Shown here one piece after another: positions 5,268 through 6,947 of a DNA stretch of 6,947 nt. The notes under the pieces were generated by a model, which had not been told where the DNA came from, searched no databases, and was given only the letters and a program-made list of their open reading frames with translations. Every line of letters starts with the position of its first letter. Positions within the stretch are counted from its first letter, which is position 1. Position numbers and translations under genes: made by a program. The stretch covers positions 1-6,947 of the forward strand of contig JAJZTV010000048.1 in the NCBI GenBank assembly GCA_021847385.1, written 5' to 3'. This DNA is from Pseudomonadota bacterium (lineage in GTDB: Bacteria > Pseudomonadota > Gammaproteobacteria > Burkholderiales > Thiobacillaceae).

Positions 5268-5722
5268 GTTATGCGGTCTATTTCGGCGCGGCCGGCTGGA
5301 ACCACCCGGGCTGGCTGGAGACCTTTTATCCCGAAGACATGCCGGAGGACTGGCGGTTGGCTTTCTACAACACCCAGTTCCGCTGTAATTATTTAGAGCG
5401 CGCGGCTTGGGCCGGTTTGGCACCTGAAATCTGGGCACAATGGGCTCAAGAAACCCAAGAAAGCTTTTGTTTCGTGTTGGAGTCGTCCGCTTCGGCCGAG
5501 ATCGATGCGGCGGCGGCCGAGGCCTTCGGTGGCCGGGCGGTGATCGTCGATTCTGCGCAGGATGCTCGGCTGCTTTGGTTCGATGCGGCGAGCGATCTGC
5601 GCACCCTGGCGGCGCAGGTGCGCGAACGCGTTGCCGGCGGCACCGTCTATTTGATCAGCCGGGATGCCGATCTGCCCCGTATGGAGCAGGTGCGCACGGC
5701 CATAGAGCTGATGGGGCTTTGA
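5264..5722 (+). CDS. Short DUF72-like protein coupled to cysS
   Basis: The 152-residue product starts at ATG 5264-5266, overlapping the cysS stop in ATGA, so its expression is tied to cysS. Its N-terminus resembles the start of DUF72 (YecE-type) TIM-barrel proteins: YFGAAGWNHPGW (6-17), FYPEDMPEDW (21-30), LAFYNTQF (32-39), then W and FCFVLE (68-73). These correspond to the family's G-x-x-GW, FYP, L-x-FYxxxF and F-x-F-x-V-K elements. The family's usual NSTFY segment is altered to CNYLERAAW, and the Lys after F-x-F is replaced. Typical DUF72 proteins are about 240-280 residues, so over a third of the barrel is missing. The C-terminal half (RAVIVDSAQ to IELMGL) shows no motif I can name. There is no premature stop, so this is probably a diverged small protein rather than a recent truncation. 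Function is unknown. Confidence 0.75.
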   Translation: MSYAVYFGAAGWNHPGWLETFYPEDMPEDWRLAFYNTQFRCNYLERAAWAGLAPEIWAQWAQETQESFCFVLESSASAEIDAAAAEAFGGRAVIVDSAQDARLLWFDAASDLRTLAAQVRERVAGGTVYLISRDADLPRMEQVRTAIELMGL

Positions 5723-5750
5723 TTGAGGATGCGCGGGCTTTTGCTAGAAT
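5723..5750 (+). promoter_or_regulatory. Candidate promoter of the mla operon
   Basis: TTGAGG (5723-5728) and TAGAAT (5745-5750) match -35 at four and -10 at five of six positions, with a 16-base spacer. RNA would begin near 5757, about 16 bases before the mlaF GTG, leaving AGGA (5763-5766) as the ribosome binding site. The promoter starts immediately after the DUF72-like stop, which suggests that mlaF is not simply part of the cysS transcript. Confidence 0.5.
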
Positions 5751-5772
5751 CGCGTCAAAACTAGGACCAAAC

Positions 5773-6573
5773 GTGTCGGATAACCTCGTCCAGATCAGGG
5801 ACCTCTCCTTTACCTATGGCGATCGCATGGTGCTTCAGGGTATCAATCTGAATGCCCGGCGCGGCCAAGTGGTGGCCATCATGGGCAATTCGGGCTGCGG
5901 CAAGACCACGCTGATGCGCTTGATCGGCGGCCAGGTCAGGCCCAGCGCCGGACAAATCTTGGTCGACGGCATCTCGGTCGGTGGACTCGATATGCACGAA
6001 CTGTACGATCTGCGCCGGCGCATGGGCATGTTGTTCCAGTTCGGCGCCTTGTTCACCGACATGACGGTCTACGACAACGTGGCCTTCCAGTTGCGCGAGC
6101 ATACCGACCTGCCCGAGCCGATGATCCGCGACCTGGTGTTGATGAAGCTGCAGGCCGTCGGTCTGCGCGGCGCCCAGGACTTGATGCCGTCCGAGTTGTC
6201 GGGCGGCATGGCGCGGCGGGTGGCCTTGGCCCGCGCGGTGGCGCTCGACCCGATGCTGATGATGTACGACGAACCCTTCGCCGGCCTGGACCCGATCTCG
6301 CTCGGCGTGATCGGCAACCTGATCCGCCGGCTGACCGATACCCTGGGCATGACCTCGCTGGTCGTCACCCACGACATCCAGGAGTCGCTGAAGATCGTCG
6401 ATTACGTCTATTTCATCTCGGACGGGGTGATCGAGGCCGAGGGCACGCCGGCCGAGATCAAGGCCTCGGGCCTGCCCTATGTGCATCAATTCGTCCACGG
6501 CGAAATGGATGGCCCGGTGCCGTTCCATTATCCTTCGCCGACCTATCTCACCGACTTGGGGCTTGCGCAATGA
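5773..6573 (+). CDS. mlaF: Mla phospholipid transport ATP-binding protein MlaF
   Basis: MlaF is the cytoplasmic ATPase of the MlaFEDB inner-membrane complex, which moves phospholipids between the membranes and keeps the outer leaflet asymmetric. The 266-residue protein shows all ABC ATPase elements: Walker A GNSGCGKT (38-45), Q-loop Gln89 in FQFGALF, signature LSGGM (142-146) followed by ARRVALARA, Walker B ending YDEP (Asp166, Glu167), D-loop AGLDP and His200. LSGGMARRVALARA and FQFGALFTDMTV are characteristic of the Mla/Ttg2A branch. The start is GTG at 5773-5775, supported by AGGA six bases upstream; the longer open frame upstream lies over the DUF72-like gene and is not coding. It overlaps mlaE by four bases. 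Confidence 0.94.
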   Translation: MSDNLVQIRDLSFTYGDRMVLQGINLNARRGQVVAIMGNSGCGKTTLMRLIGGQVRPSAGQILVDGISVGGLDMHELYDLRRRMGMLFQFGALFTDMTVYDNVAFQLREHTDLPEPMIRDLVLMKLQAVGLRGAQDLMPSELSGGMARRVALARAVALDPMLMMYDEPFAGLDPISLGVIGNLIRRLTDTLGMTSLVVTHDIQESLKIVDYVYFISDGVIEAEGTPAEIKASGLPYVHQFVHGEMDGPVPFHYPSPTYLTDLGLAQ

Positions 6574-6947
6574 TGGAAGGTTTGGCCCACGGCCTAAGAA
6601 AACTGGGTGCCCGCGTCGTCGATGCGGTCTGGCGCCTGGGCATGGCCAGCCGTTTCCTGGTGCTGACCTTGATCTATTCCGGCACCAGCTTCCGGCGCTT
6701 TCAGTTGGTGATCAAGGAGGTGTTCAACTCGGGCGTGTTGTCGCTGATCATCATCCTGGTCTCCGGCCTGTTCGTCGGCATGGTGCTGGGCCTGCAAGGC
6801 TACGAGACCTTGCAGACCTACGGTTCGGAGGAGGCCCTGGGCGTGCTGGTGGCCTTGTCGCTGGTGCGGGAACTGGGGCCGGTGGTCGCCGCCTTGCTGT
6901 TCGCCAGCCGGGCCGGCTCGGCCATCACCGCCGAGATCGGGCTGATG
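6570..6947 (+). CDS. mlaE: Mla lipid transport permease MlaE (partial, 3' end missing)
   Basis: The first 126 codons are present from ATG at 6570-6572, whose ATGA overlaps the mlaF stop. A second ATG follows at once and could be the true start. MlaE is the inner-membrane permease subunit that pairs with MlaF. Visible features are an N-terminal amphipathic region (LRKLGARVVDAVWRLG, 9-24), hydrophobic segments at about 28-36 and 56-75 (VLSLIIILVSGLFVGMVLG), and the conserved permease block ELGPVVAALLFASRAGSA (101-118) followed by TAEIGLM. Family members are about 255-265 residues, so roughly half lies beyond the window. mlaD, mlaC and mlaB would be expected next by the usual gene order, but none is visible. 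Confidence 0.93.
   Translation, partial: MMEGLAHGLRKLGARVVDAVWRLGMASRFLVLTLIYSGTSFRRFQLVIKEVFNSGVLSLIIILVSGLFVGMVLGLQGYETLQTYGSEEALGVLVALSLVRELGPVVAALLFASRAGSAITAEIGLM

Noticed and set aside
3858..5438. A 526-codon minus-strand open frame opposite cysS
   Set aside because: It is a shadow of CysRS, which has complete catalytic and zinc motifs. The antisense product shows no recognisable domain.
5440..5772. Upstream extension of the MlaF frame
   Set aside because: It overlaps the DUF72-like gene in another frame. The GTG at 5773 with AGGA six bases upstream gives the normal MlaF N-terminus.
1..6947. CRISPR array, tRNA, rRNA or riboswitch
   Set aside because: I saw no regularly spaced direct repeats, no cloverleaf-like segment with a T-arm consensus, and no rRNA-like block in the few non-coding gaps.

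Overview
The window reads as chromosomal DNA from a high-GC Gram-negative bacterium, most likely a betaproteobacterium. The evidence is the GC-rich coding sequence (44 of 60 bases are G or C at 4501-4560), a proteobacterial RecQ and CysRS, and an Mla outer-membrane lipid transport operon, which implies an outer membrane. Genus cannot be assigned from sequence reading alone.

Layout. (1) Positions 1-127 hold the left end of an IS3-family insertion sequence pointing leftward. It comprises the terminal inverted repeat, a leader that can fold over the transposase ribosome binding site, and the first 21 codons of orfA. (2) Positions 128-427 are distinctly less GC-rich (84 of 180 bases at 181-360, 47%). 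They hold what may be the 5' part of an unrecognised minus-strand gene cut by the IS. (3) Positions 428-1870 form a minus-strand accessory cluster: an Xre/ParS-type (DUF2384) antitoxin, a RES-domain NAD+-degrading toxin joined to it by a 4-base GTGA overlap, and a small secreted protein of unknown function. A perfect inverted repeat overlapping a candidate promoter precedes the antitoxin and looks like its autoregulatory operator. (4) recQ (minus strand, 1997-3817) encodes a complete RecQ helicase. (5) Divergent from it, cysS (plus strand, 3897-5267) encodes a complete cysteinyl-tRNA synthetase. Its stop codon overlaps the start of a short protein resembling the N-terminal part of DUF72 proteins. 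(6) A new promoter near 5723-5750 leads into mlaF and mlaE (plus strand). mlaE is cut by the window end.

How the parts relate. recQ, cysS and mlaFE are core genes for DNA repair, translation and outer-membrane lipid asymmetry. The IS end, the low-GC stretch and the RES/Xre module form an accessory pocket beside recQ. I found no CRISPR array, tRNA, rRNA or phage structural gene. The toxin-antitoxin pair is a known family. The least explained items are the mini-DUF72 protein coupled to cysS, the small secreted protein behind the toxin, the IS-truncated ORF, and the palindromes around the toxin-antitoxin module.
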